NCBI GenBank assembly: GCA_000151295.1
Contig: GG745341.1
Location: forward strand, 699,787-763,786
Direction: 5' to 3'
Origin: Allomyces macrogynus ATCC 38327
Taxonomy: Eukaryota > Blastocladiomycota > Blastocladiomycetes > Blastocladiales > Blastocladiaceae
DNA: 64,000 bases
Shown: positions 1 through 9,612 of the stretch, piece after piece
Position numbering within the stretch: position 1 is the first letter of the stretch
Layout: each line of letters opens with the position of its first letter
Translations under genes and position numbers: made by a program
The notes under the pieces: generated by a model
The model's database searches: none
What the model was told of the DNA's origin: nothing
The model's input: only the letters and a program-made list of their open reading frames with translations

Positions 1-127
1 CCTCCACCCCTGGACCACCATGATCTGGAACCCTCCCGCCGTCACCATGACGGTTTGCGTTTGCAAAGCACTCTCCACCCGGAAACGCCGCGTCAAAGCG
101 CGATCCAAAGCGCCGATCAAAGACTGA

Positions 128-697
128 TTGCAGTTCCAGACGAAGTTGGTCGATGTGTCGCCGGCCGGTAGCTGCCACGGCGGCGCTAACGTCTCGGCCT
201 CGCAGACGCAGTACCAGTCGCAGACCATTAACGCATCGGCTTTGGATGGTGCCAAGGTCTCGACTGCTCAGTCGCAGTCCCAATCGCAGACCATTGACGC
301 GTCGGCTGGTGGCCAGGTCGCCGCTGGCGCCAAGGTATCAGCCGCGCAGTTGCAGTACCAGTCGCAGACGGTCAACATGGACAATGACGGCTCGTGATAC
401 GCGATGTGCCAAATCACCCCGCATCGCTGCAACGACGACGGCTCGTGGTACGCGACGGGCCATGTGACCCACCACGACAACTGCCACGACGGTAGCTTCT
501 GGGTCGGCGGCGACCACGGCATCTGGATTGCTGGCGGCAACACGGGCGTGCACGCGTCGCAGGCGCAGTTCCAGACTCAGTCGATCAACGCGTCGGGCCA
601 CGGCCACGGCGCTGTCGACATGTCATTGACGTCCGCTCGACGACGATTGTCCACCCGCCGTTCTTCTAAGCGGATCGATGCGATAGTTGTGGTTTGA
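128..697 (+). pseudogene. Ser/Gln-rich repeat protein, 3' part, interrupted by an in-frame TGA
   Basis: One reading frame runs through this stretch apart from a single TGA at 395-397. It carries about five imperfect copies of a roughly 20-25 residue unit whose core is VSAxQxQxQSQT(I/V)(N/D)AS, separated by Gly/Ala-rich linkers. A second short unit, DDGSWYA, occurs downstream; at the interruption the upstream copy reads NDGS-stop-YA, so the stop is a TGG to TGA change at a Trp. The frame is closed on the left by TGA at 125-127, directly before tgattgcag, which looks like a 3' splice site, so an earlier exon probably lies upstream or outside the window. The 3' end is uncertain, because a shifted frame also gives a short plausible tail. 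I do not recognise the family and no catalytic motif is visible. It may be a real pseudogene or a sequencing error in a live gene. Confidence 0.4.
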
Positions 698-1905
698 TGC
701 ATGTGTGTGTGCGTTTGTCTGTTCTTTTGAAACCGTTGAATAACATTCATATGGTCATTTCTTTGCTGCTCCCATTCATTCTTTGTCTTGTCCGCGAGCT
801 ACTGCTGATGAGGATTGCCGGCGCCAAGCGTGGAAGCGATGTGTCACATTTGGTGATGCACACGCGGGTCTCCATTCATACTGCTCATGGACAAAGGTAC
901 GAACCGCCACCATTGCTTCAATTTGGGCACGATCCAGTCGCTCCTTGATTGTGGAGAGCCATGGCTTTGCATGAGCTGTGAGGCAAAGTATCATAACGCA
1001 CGTCGTTCCTGTTGGCAAGCAGTTTGCAGGGGGGCCAACTTTTGGCCAATCCGCTCATACTCTCCACCCCGGGACAGCGCGAATTACCACTTGCAATGGA
1101 GAGTTGCGGAAGTGGAATATCTCTTCTCAAATCCCTATTGAGTTTGCTTCAGTCGCGGGCAAGCAGTGGCCCGGCCGGTTGCTACGCTGCACACGCAGTC
1201 TGTCACGGTGGTCAACGCCCAACACCAACCACTTCCAACACGAACTCTGTCACGGCAATCAGTTATCAGGGCCCACGAATTAGATAAACTCCGACCACCA
1301 AAAATGCAATCACAAAAGAGTACAGCCGCGGTTTACAGCGCGCACGCGCTGATCACGGAGGCCTGGCTGGCGCAGCTTCAACGGTGACAGAACTGTTCCC
1401 CGCCACGCATCAGTCCGGCAATATTCGCGCCTTGTCGCCGCTGCTCGCCTCTCCATTGGTTGAGTGGTGACTTTGTGCGCATCAAGTAGAACCGGTCCAT
1501 GTCTGCCGGCTTCTTGTGATGTTGGGGGCGATGCCACGCTGCCACATTGAGGCTGGGAACCGTCAGCCTGCGAGCCGGTGGAGTATGAGCGGGTCAACCA
1601 GTGGCCCTGAGCTTTTCAGCAAACGAAACACTTGGATCCGTCCAATCAATCAAGCAGGCAACGGATTTTCTTGAGAGCAGGACCATGCAAACAGAGAGCT
1701 GCCTCACGGCCGGCCAACGGCACTCACGCTCGCGCGACACAAAGAAGAATGGGGGAGGAGCAGGAAAGGTAATGGAGAAGATGTGGTCCAAACAACGCAA
1801 CCTCGACGGTCACCAATCGGCCACTAGCGGCAACGACACTCGACGCGGTGCCGCGCCGCCACGCCGTTCCGCCAGCAACGCAGCGCGCACGCCGCAACCC
1901 AACGC
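698..1905. other. No gene seen
   Basis: Open frames on both strands are short and mutually overlapping, with no recognisable protein, no run of conserved motif and no convincing splice pairing. It lies between the end of the repeat protein and the 3' end of the NmrA-like gene, so it probably holds the 3' flanks of both. Confidence 0.5.
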
Positions 1906-3138
1906 TTAGAAGTAGTCGAGCAGCGCCGCGGCCACGACGCGCCCGCCGCGTGGCTTGAACATGTTCTTGTTTTCGGCAAAGAACTTGTCGACGGTCGTGG
2001 GCGCGCGCTTGATGAGCCGCTCGAGGTCGGGCGACCGAATCCCCATCTTGCCCGCGCGAATCACGCGCGCCGACGCCATGAACTCTTCAATCTCATACAT
2101 GGTAAGACCCGACGACGCGTCGAGAATCCGCCGCATCTCGTGGTCGTCGACGGCGCGGTAGGGCATCGGCGCGTCGAGCGCCTGGCTCGCCGTCTGCGCG
2201 AGCTTCTGCGCGTTCACGAGCTGCATGCCCGTGAGCGTGTAGACCTGGCCGTGGTGCGTCGGCATCGGGCGTGCCGGTTGCTGCTTGCCCGCCGCCTGCT
2301 TGAACATGGGCATCGCCGGCTGCTTGGCCTTGTTGAGCAGCTCGCACGCAATCATGGTAATGCCGTGGAACGCGTCCTTGAGGTTGACGGGCGCGAAATC
2401 GCCCTCGCCAAAGTTGAGCGGCATGATGCCCTTGTTCATCATGACCTCGGAGAGCGCAAACATGGCCTGCATCGGGAACCCAAGGCGACAGAGCGTTGCG
2501 TGCTTGCAGCGGTGGTGCACCTCGCGCTCAATCTGCTCCCACAGCTTCATGACGTTCTTGTCGTGCGGGCCCCTGGTAGGAGCGGGCGAGGACGCCGACG
2601 ACGCCGACGACGCGGCACTGGCGGCGGCCGATCCGGGCGTGCCCGGCTGCTCCATATGAAACCCGGCGAGAATGCACGACGACAGCACCAGCGCGCGCAG
2701 CTTGAGCTCGCCGCGCACGGCCGTCTCGGGCTCGGGCATCATGATCGGCATCTTGAGCTCCTCGATCGCGTCCATGACGCACTTGACTTTCTTGACGGCA
2801 TCGAACCCGCGCGGCGGGACCATGACCATGGCGTCGATGTTGCAGAGCAAATGTTTCTTGATGTGGTCGGCATTGTCGAGCGACATCTTGATAAGGTGCG
2901 CGCCCTCGCGCGCGAGCATCTTGGCGCGCTCGTCCTTGTCGTCGTTGACCTGGCACACGACCTTGGCCCAGTCGCGCGAGATCAGGCATGCGCGCGCCGC
3001 GTAAAAGCCCGGGATCGAGTCGGCCTCGGTCACGCACACGACGTGCTTGGTGGTGGCGGTGCTGGCGGTCGAGGACGAGGACATGGTTGCGGTGGTCGAA
3101 GTGGCCGTTGAACGGAAGAGCGATTTGGCAAAGTCCAT
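1906..3138 (-). CDS. NmrA-like NAD(P)-binding Rossmann protein
   Basis: Single-exon gene of 410 residues. After a Ser/Thr-rich leader of about 30 residues, a Rossmann-type core starts at VVCVTEAD and runs through beta/alpha elements (VCQVNDD, HLIKMSLDN, IDAMVMVPP, MPIMMPEPE). The C-terminal half has the hallmarks of the NmrA-like/atypical short-chain dehydrogenase family: YTLTGMQLVNAQKLAQ, then a conserved tail ending in FFAENKNMFKPR. Known members sense NAD(P) redox state or reduce small substrates; which applies here cannot be told. The usual glycine-rich TGxTGxxG loop is replaced by TEADSIPGFYAAR, so cofactor binding may be altered or lost. The open frame continues far upstream, but I chose the ATG at 3138 because a TATA box lies about 65 bp before it and the upstream residues are low-complexity Arg/Ala. 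A second in-frame ATG at codon 19 is possible. Confidence 0.8.
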   Translation of the reverse strand: MDFAKSLFRSTATSTTATMSSSSTASTATTKHVVCVTEADSIPGFYAARACLISRDWAKVVCQVNDDKDERAKMLAREGAHLIKMSLDNADHIKKHLLCNIDAMVMVPPRGFDAVKKVKCVMDAIEELKMPIMMPEPETAVRGELKLRALVLSSCILAGFHMEQPGTPGSAAASAASSASSASSPAPTRGPHDKNVMKLWEQIEREVHHRCKHATLCRLGFPMQAMFALSEVMMNKGIMPLNFGEGDFAPVNLKDAFHGITMIACELLNKAKQPAMPMFKQAAGKQQPARPMPTHHGQVYTLTGMQLVNAQKLAQTASQALDAPMPYRAVDDHEMRRILDASSGLTMYEIEEFMASARVIRAGKMGIRSPDLERLIKRAPTTVDKFFAENKNMFKPRGGRVVAAALLDYF

Positions 3139-3202
3139 GGAGGAGAGGAGAGGAAGCGATTCAGGTTGCTTGCGTGATCTCGGGAGCGCGCGGGGCGCGG
3201 CG

Positions 3203-3210
3203 GTATATAT
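3203..3210 (-). promoter_or_regulatory. TATA box of the NmrA-like gene
   Basis: TATATATA stands in an otherwise very GC-rich stretch, about 65 bp upstream of the chosen ATG at 3138. Spacing and context fit a core promoter. It is the clearest TATA box noticed near any gene start in the window, which may mean this gene is strongly or inducibly expressed; that last point is inference. Confidence 0.55.
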
Positions 3211-3645
3211 ACGCGCGGCGACCGGGCGTGCCGCGGTGTGGCCCCGTGCGCAGTCGGTGTCGCGACGCGAATGGAGCCTTCGGCGCGCGCGCGCGCGCGA
3301 CCGTGCGTTCGCGAAGACGGGCGGGTTGCGCTGGTGGGAGCGACGGCGTGGCAGGGACGGCGACAGCCTGTTGGAGTCAAGGAGCGTGCAGGCAAGCAGC
3401 GGGTGCGCGCGAACACGGTCGTGGCGGCTCTGGAGCCAAGAGAGCCTTGGCGGAGGCGCGCGACCGGTCCCATCGCAATTCAGCTCACGACAGGCCCTGC
3501 CGCAGTGTCGCGGCCTACGCACTTTCCCAGCCACGACGAGAAACAAAAAGACGAGAGCGAGCCGCGCTGGAATGGTATGTGATCCGATCCATTCGAGTCG
3601 CACAAGTCCTCTTGCCGTTCATAGCGACGACCGCGCGAACAACGG

Positions 3646-4980
3646 TCACACTGCGTCCCACGCAGTGAGCTGATCCAACGACGCAGCTGCCTCCATTCCC
3701 GGCGCCATGCTTGTGTCAGGACCGCCGAAATCGTTGGCGACATCGTCGTCGTCATCCCACGTGCCAACCGGCCCGTAAACGGACCCACCTTCGTCGAGTT
3801 CCTTATAAAGGTCGAGCAGCGCGTCTTCGATCGCGCGCCGGAACGCACGCCGCTCGGTGGACGGCTCTGCGGCACTATCGACGTGTCCGACCACGGCATG
3901 CTGGCGCGGAAGAGCAATCCGTGTCGGAATCGCTACACGCGCTGCACGTGCCGCTTGTGTGCGCGCCGACTTGAGGTGCGCCAGAGATTCGAGCTGGAGT
4001 GGAGGTGGTGCGCGGTGCAGCGGGACAACGACGGCGGGCTTGACGGGTGAAGGCGGACCAGCGCGCCGTTTTGGCACGGGCTTGGCGTGCAATGCGGCCG
4101 GCATACGGTGCCGATGTCGTGATGCGGCCGTCGGCTGGTCGTATCGCCGTGCGTGCGTCGCGGCGCCGGATTGCAGCCGCTTGGCCTGCGGCGACTGCGG
4201 GTTCGGCAGGTGGTGGCGCGGGACGGGCCGGGTTGACGTTGCGGCAGTAGCAGCGGGTGCAGATGGTGGACGAACAGGAGATGCAGCAGAGTGCCGAATA
4301 GGTGAGAGAGACAGTGATCGGGCACGCGACGGTGAGCGAGACCTCGACCGGGATCGTGACTGCGACCGTGAGCGTGCGTGAATCACTTCCTGCGTTGCCT
4401 TGACTTGCTGGATCGTGGCCAGAACCGCGTCGATGCGACGACGACGTGCGAGCCGTCGCATCCGAGCGTCGTCGAGCCTTTGCACCAAGCTGGCAACGTG
4501 GTCCGCGTCGGGCGCATCGTCTGCGATCGGGACTGGTGATGCTGCTGTTGTCGGTCGTGCAGAGCTTCCTCGCGCGGGCGAAATACTCTTGCTCCTACCG
4601 AAAAGAGTTGGCGACTTGGCGCGTTCGCTGGTCGGCTTCGTCGTTGAGCCCGGTGCTTGCGGCCGACTTGGATGGACAGGTGCAACCTCAGCGGCTGATG
4701 CAGGGCGGTTGCGCGTCTCACGACGTTCAACAGGTGTCGATGCAGGCCGGGTCGAGCGGGCAGCCGACAGTGACGACGATGCTGGTCGTCGACGAGCAGT
4801 CGTCGGTTGGGCGGAGCTGTTTGAGCTGATCAAGAGCCGCGTCGTGTCGCCATACACGGCGCGCTCGTCCACTTTGCGCACAGCAAACAGGGCCTTCTTG
4901 GGCGCCTTGTCAGAACTGGGGCAGCCAGGTGCGATCGTAGGCGGCGCCTGCGGCGCCTGCCGCGCCTTGGTAGTGGTCAT
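3646..4980 (-). CDS. Disordered RS-repeat and proline-rich protein, unknown function
   Basis: Single exon, 444 residues, from ATG at 4980 to TGA at 3646. The protein is almost wholly low complexity: Ser/Pro/Ala/Arg, with an SR block around the middle (repeated SRSRSRS after IQQVKATQEVIHA) and Pro/Arg/His-rich flanks. The only ordered-looking parts are a short predicted helix (LVQRLDDARMRRLARR) before the SR block and an acidic C-terminal segment (AIEDALLDLYKELDEGG, then DDDDDVAND). It lies immediately downstream of CEP104 on the same strand, about 260 bp away, with no intron found. SR repeats occur in splicing factors, but there is no RRM, so I give no function. The sequence is biased enough that the frame alone is moderate evidence. 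The acidic tail and regular start and stop argue it is real. Confidence 0.6.
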   Translation of the reverse strand: MTTTKARQAPQAPPTIAPGCPSSDKAPKKALFAVRKVDERAVYGDTTRLLISSNSSAQPTTARRRPASSSLSAARSTRPASTPVERRETRNRPASAAEVAPVHPSRPQAPGSTTKPTSERAKSPTLFGRSKSISPARGSSARPTTAASPVPIADDAPDADHVASLVQRLDDARMRRLARRRRIDAVLATIQQVKATQEVIHARSRSQSRSRSRSRSPSRARSLSLSPIRHSAASPVRPPSAPAATAATSTRPVPRHHLPNPQSPQAKRLQSGAATHARRYDQPTAASRHRHRMPAALHAKPVPKRRAGPPSPVKPAVVVPLHRAPPPLQLESLAHLKSARTQAARAARVAIPTRIALPRQHAVVGHVDSAAEPSTERRAFRRAIEDALLDLYKELDEGGSVYGPVGTWDDDDDVANDFGGPDTSMAPGMEAAASLDQLTAWDAV

Positions 4981-5242
4981 GGAGTGCGATTAGTTGCTGG
5001 CGATATTGAGACCGAGGGAATGAGCTATCGGGGTGTCGACGACGTCGCGCGGTTTCGGTGTCTGGCGTTTTTATGAATGGTGCGAAAGGAATCATAAATG
5101 TCGACGCCAAACGCTTCGCAAGACCAAGACCACCGTTTGTCATTTGATCTCGGCCTCTTGCGTTTTCCCGGCTTGCTCAACACGTATAACTGCACACGCA
5201 TAATCTGTTCGTTGCAAACAATCTTCTCCACCCCGTCACGCC

Positions 5243-8200
5243 CTACCTGGGCCCTGAGACCGTGGCCGCGGCCGCGCGCGGCTTCCGCGTCGACTTTGGG
5301 CACCCACCCCCAAGCAGCAAATGCCGTTTCATGCCCCTTGAAGACCGCCCGACCTCGCCTCCGCACAATGGGCACATACCGACAGGCGCGGCCACTTTCG
5401 GGCTGGGCTTGTTGGGCGCCGTGCATTCCTTGAGCAAGTGCTTGCGGTACTCAGCCACCTCGACGATCGTGTGGCACGCGACACACTCCATGAGCATCGG
5501 GCACTCGCGCCAGTAGTGGAAGTCGAGCCGGCCCGCGGTGAACTCGGGATCCTTTTTGTCGCAGAAGACGCACGTCATGTCGACGTTCCACTCATTATCG
5601 TCGTCGTCGGTCAGCGTCGTCGATGTGTTTGCGGTGGCGACGACGGTGGTGGCTGGCGCAGGGGGAGCGAGCGCGGGAGTGGCAGCGGGAGCAGAGGGGG
5701 CGACTGGTTGCGGCCGTTTGTCCGGGTTGCGAGTCACGGCCACGTCCGATGGCGCGGGCGGCGGCGCAGTACTGCTCGTGGACGCTTGCACTGTCGCAAG
5801 CTCGTGGGCTGATTCTTGGACCTTGGCTTTGTGGTGCCCACCCCCAAAAAACCGGCCCCAAAATCCGGACTTGGACGGTGCCGAATCGGCTACGTCGGCC
5901 GGTGGCTCCTGTGCGCAGGTACTCGCAGCCGGAACGGCGTCGACTGCTGCCGAGGCCGCTTGCGCGGCAGCCGCAGCCTTGAGCGATGGCAACGACGAAA
6001 GTGCCGACACCGGCCGTCCTTTGGTACTCTTGCCATCACCCACCGCCGCCGTTGGCGGCGCCGGGAGCGCAGAATACTGCCGCGTCGGGTCACCGCGCAC
6101 CGGACTCCGGCTGAACGGCACCCCGTCGCTGCTCGTTGCTGCGCGCAGCCCGGCCTGTGGCCGCACGAGAATCGGGCCGGACATGGACGCGACCTTGCGC
6201 AGCGTCGGCTTGCCTGGTCCCGTCAACGCCGTCGGGGCCGACGGTTCCGGAATCCCACTGAAGCGCAGCCGCGTCGGCTTGGCTTGCGATCCGACTGCTG
6301 CTGCCGCAGCCTTGGTCGGCGCCGTGACAAGCTGGAACCCGTTCTCCTCTGGGTCGCTATCGGTGCGCGCCGAGACTGACAGCGCCACAGCCGCACGCGT
6401 ATCGCGCGACCTCGACCGCGACCGCGACTGAGTCCGAACCCGCACGCGCGCGTGCGGTGACGGCGGCCGGGACCTTGACACCGATCGCGACCGCGCGCGC
6501 TCACGGCCATTCGCAACCGCCGCCTGCGGCCCCACCGGCTGATCGTCAAAGTTGGCGGTCGGGATCCGGTCAAGTCGCGTGCGCAGCGCCTGGACTTGAG
6601 AGCGTTGCGCGAGTCCCTGAACGCACGCCTGCACGGCCGCGGGCCCGACCTGGCACGCAACGGCCACGAGCAAGTCAGCCGCCGCGTCGCGCACGGCGCT
6701 GTGCATGTGTGGTAGGTACGTGTGCAGCAAGTGCCGCAATACCCACAGCGGGTAGTGCCGCGCGTCGTCGCCGTCGGTGGGCGCCGCGAGAACGCTACCC
6801 GGCCGGCTAGGCCACTTCGACTCGCGCGCGCGACCGGCGACGGTCATGCTCGCAGCAGCGCGAACGGCGATCGAGGTGCGCTTGCGCGCGTCGCGCACGT
6901 GAGATGCGGGGCGCGCGGTCCCGGCAGCCGTGGACCCGCTGGTAGCGCCGGTCATCGCGAAACTCGGATTCGACCCACCGTCATCGTCGGTCGCGTCAAT
7001 GCCGAGAATTCGGACCGTGGCCGTGATCAGATCGAGTCGCGCGCGAAGTTGCCGCCACGGGACTGTCGCGGGCGGGAACTGCCGCACCATCGGGCCCACG
7101 AGCCACGCGGGGTGCTGCGTGAGCAGATGCACAGCGAGGTCGTGTGCTATGCGAGCAGCACGTGCATTCGCGTCGGCGGTACGGAGTAGGAGCGCAGGCC
7201 AGTGAACTTGGGTGAGCGAATGGTATAGGGACGCAGCGGCCGCGGGCAGCGATGCAAGTGCCATCGACGGGTGGTCGGCGAGCGTGCGCCAGAGCGAGAT
7301 CCCCCACGACGCGACACGCTCGCGCTAGTCAGAGAGCGTCGTCTCGATCAGGGCAAACGTGCCCTTGATGACGGTCGCCAAGTCAACGGCCTCGTTGGTC
7401 TCAGGGTGCCGGATCACAGGCTCGGCAAACAGGGCGAGAATGGCATGGAAACCCGCTTCCTTGGTGCCAAACTCGCGCGCCAGAAACCGCGCCGTCAGGG
7501 CCTCGCCAATCACGTCAATGATGAGACGGGAGTCGACGCGCTGCTCGTCCGTCAGCGTCGGCTCATCGAGCGACTGCGACTGCGCGGGTCGGGACGGGGA
7601 TAAGCCGTGATCGGACCGTGGGTTGCCATCCTTGAGGTTGTCGCGGCTGCGCCGCGGCTCGGGCTTGCGTGTAAGTGTTTTCGATTTTCGAGGAGACGAG
7701 CGTACAGCAGCCGGGCCGACCGAGTTGGGGGCTGACGGTGGCGAGGTCGGTGATGCATTATCAACCGGTAAACTGTCGAGCAGCGCCTGGGACGACCCTT
7801 CAGCGAGAGCCTTGCGAACCGTCGGGATCGTCGGCGACTTGGCGCGGTTATCGGCGGCGATTGCTGGCACCGTGACCGCGAGTGCGCGCGCCCGTCCATC
7901 GTCCTCCACTGGTACCGGTCCTGGTGGCAGATCGCGACCCGATGACGGTGGTGGTGGTGGCGTGAGCGGTTTCGCGACGCCCGGGTTCGGACCTGCTGCA
8001 GTAGCGCCGAGCGGCAAGGCCGGAGCGGCGACTGCCGTCGCGACGGGCACCGACACTGGCGATGGCGGTACGGGCGATGCGCTCGGCAGCACGGCAGTTG
8101 CCCTCGGTCCCGTCGGCGCGCGACTCTGAAGTAGGGCCGCACCCAGCTCCGTCTCAAACTGCCGTAGCCGTGCGCGCCACACGTCGGCCTCGGCATACTC

Positions 8201-8977
8201 TTCGCGCGCGCACGCGAGCGACACGGCCGACTGGCACGTTTCGAGCTGCTGCAGCGTATCGAGCAGCCGGTCGCCGCACGCCTTGATGGCCGCTGCTGCA
8301 GCATAGTCTTCGCGAGCAACCGCAGCGGCTTTGAGCGCCTCGATTTCTTGGAGGGCCGAGTACCCGAGCGAAAACTGCGACGGAGCGCCGGGGTGCGGGT
8401 CGGTGGAGACAGGAGCGGGGGTCGTCAACGACAATGCCGCGAGTGGTAGTGGTGGTGGTGGTGGTGGTGGTGGTGGTGGTGGTGGCGACGGCTGCTGGCC
8501 AAAGAAGCGCATTTCCTCGAGCGCGACCTGGTTCCACAGGTTCAGCTCGTTGGGGTGGTTGGCGTGCAGGACCAGCTTGAGAAGCGACGTCCCGCGCATC
8601 GACACGGGAATCACTTTCAGTTCGCGGGCGCGGAAGCGAGATGCCGTATTGGGCGACAGCGTGACATGGCTAAAATGGTTGAAAAGCATGAGTGGCGTGA
8701 AACGACTCGAGGGTCAAGGGCTCCGCAGAGCGTACCCATAATTCGTCCAGGAAACGTTCTTTGCGCCGAGAGAGCCTGCGTCGTCGGCGCTCTCAGATCG
8801 GCTCCCCGTCCAGATGTCGATGCGCGACGGGATCTTGAAGTGGTGCACGAGAATCTGTATCGTCGTGATGTCCGGTGGCGGACCCGTCTCGCTGCCGACG
8901 ACAAAAACAAGCCACTGCGGAAATGAGCCGTTTCTAGCCGACCATTTCTCGGTCAGATTCGATCTTGACCAACCAAA
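5243..8977 (-). CDS. CEP104: CEP104, ciliary-tip and centriole microtubule protein (5' end incomplete)
   Basis: The exon at 8736 to about 8963-8977 encodes part of the N-terminal jelly-roll (FPQWLVF, then IQILVHHFKIPSRIDIW). A 66-bp intron (8735-8670, GTACGC..TTTTAG, phase 2) joins it to HVTLSPN, FRARELK and LKLVLHANHPNELNLWNQV, which match CEP104. Next come a polyproline run coded by a GGT repeat (8442-8485), a coiled coil (ALKAAAVAREDYAAAAAIK) and HEAT/TOG-like helices. A long disordered region follows, with a basic SxIP-type EB-binding motif (RLRFSGIPEP, near 6245-6262). C-terminal zinc fingers close the protein: CVFC..HYWREC, CVAC..HLLKEC and CPLC..HLLLGGGC. A TAG at 7325-7327 interrupts the TOG-like region, but the frame continues unbroken through it. 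An upstream exon ending near 9012 (PAAYASESIIS) is plausible but its join is unresolved. CEP104 works at growing ciliary tips with EB proteins. Confidence 0.85.
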
Positions 8978-9612
8978 TCATGGCCGCAAACGAACCGCGC
9001 ACTGCACCATCCCCTCGGCCGTCCTGGCCGGTGCGCTGCGCCTACCAACGTCGACGATCCGGTACTGTACGCCGAGATAATCGACTCGCTGGCGTAGGCA
9101 GCGGGCGAGCTTGCGCGCGAGTCGTCCACACCGAGAACCCATGCCGGGGTAAGCGCAAACGGCGACGGTGCGCGACCGGCGCGGTCGTGCGTCGATGCAA
9201 CGCTCAGCAGCATGCTCGGCAACGACACAGCGTTTTCCGCCGCGCGAATAGGATTGGTATCGACTGCACGAGTTGAAGACGGCCATGACTGCGAATGTAA
9301 TGGACGTGGGCTTGCACCCAAACGTGGACTCGTTGCCCAAGCATGCCCGATCCTCGAGTTACACACGTGCCAGCCGCCACATACTGTCATGGTCATCACA
9401 GTCATCGAACTGACCAGAGTCAGCAAACAGCTTCACGACGAGACAGGTGGATCAGCCGAACGGAGCAGCTAAACGGTGGAGAAGGTGCACGACACTCTAT
9501 TCTCTATTGCCCAAAACACAATCAAGCAGGTATGGATCCCCATGCTGGTCGTCCTGCTCGCCGACGATGCGACGACTTCGCTCTGAGCGAGCTGCGCTGT
9601 CACGCCCGCAGC
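8978..9612. other. Probable first CEP104 exon and intergenic DNA
   Basis: A minus-strand frame between about 9210 and 9012 contains PAAYASESIISAYSTG, which resembles the start of the CEP104 jelly-roll, and it stops being coding at a possible GTAGGC donor. I could not find a phase-matched acceptor, so it is not joined to the gene. The rest, up to the end of the M28 protease gene at 9613, shows nothing recognisable. Confidence 0.3.

Noticed and set aside
2140..3111. Long plus-strand open frame opposite the NmrA-like gene
   Set aside because: It is an Arg/His/Leu-rich mirror of the coding strand caused by high GC; it has no motif of its own. The same applies to the long plus-strand frames opposite DNAH1 and HEATR5.
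3283..3300. CG dinucleotide repeat upstream of the NmrA-like gene as a Z-DNA or regulatory element
   Set aside because: It is short (about 9 CG units) in DNA that is already CG-rich; nothing ties it to a function.
395..7327. Alternative genetic code with UAG and UGA read as amino acids
   Set aside because: Both codons act as normal terminators in other genes here (TAG for CEP104 at 5243, TGA for the RS-rich protein at 3646), and only one internal example of each was seen.
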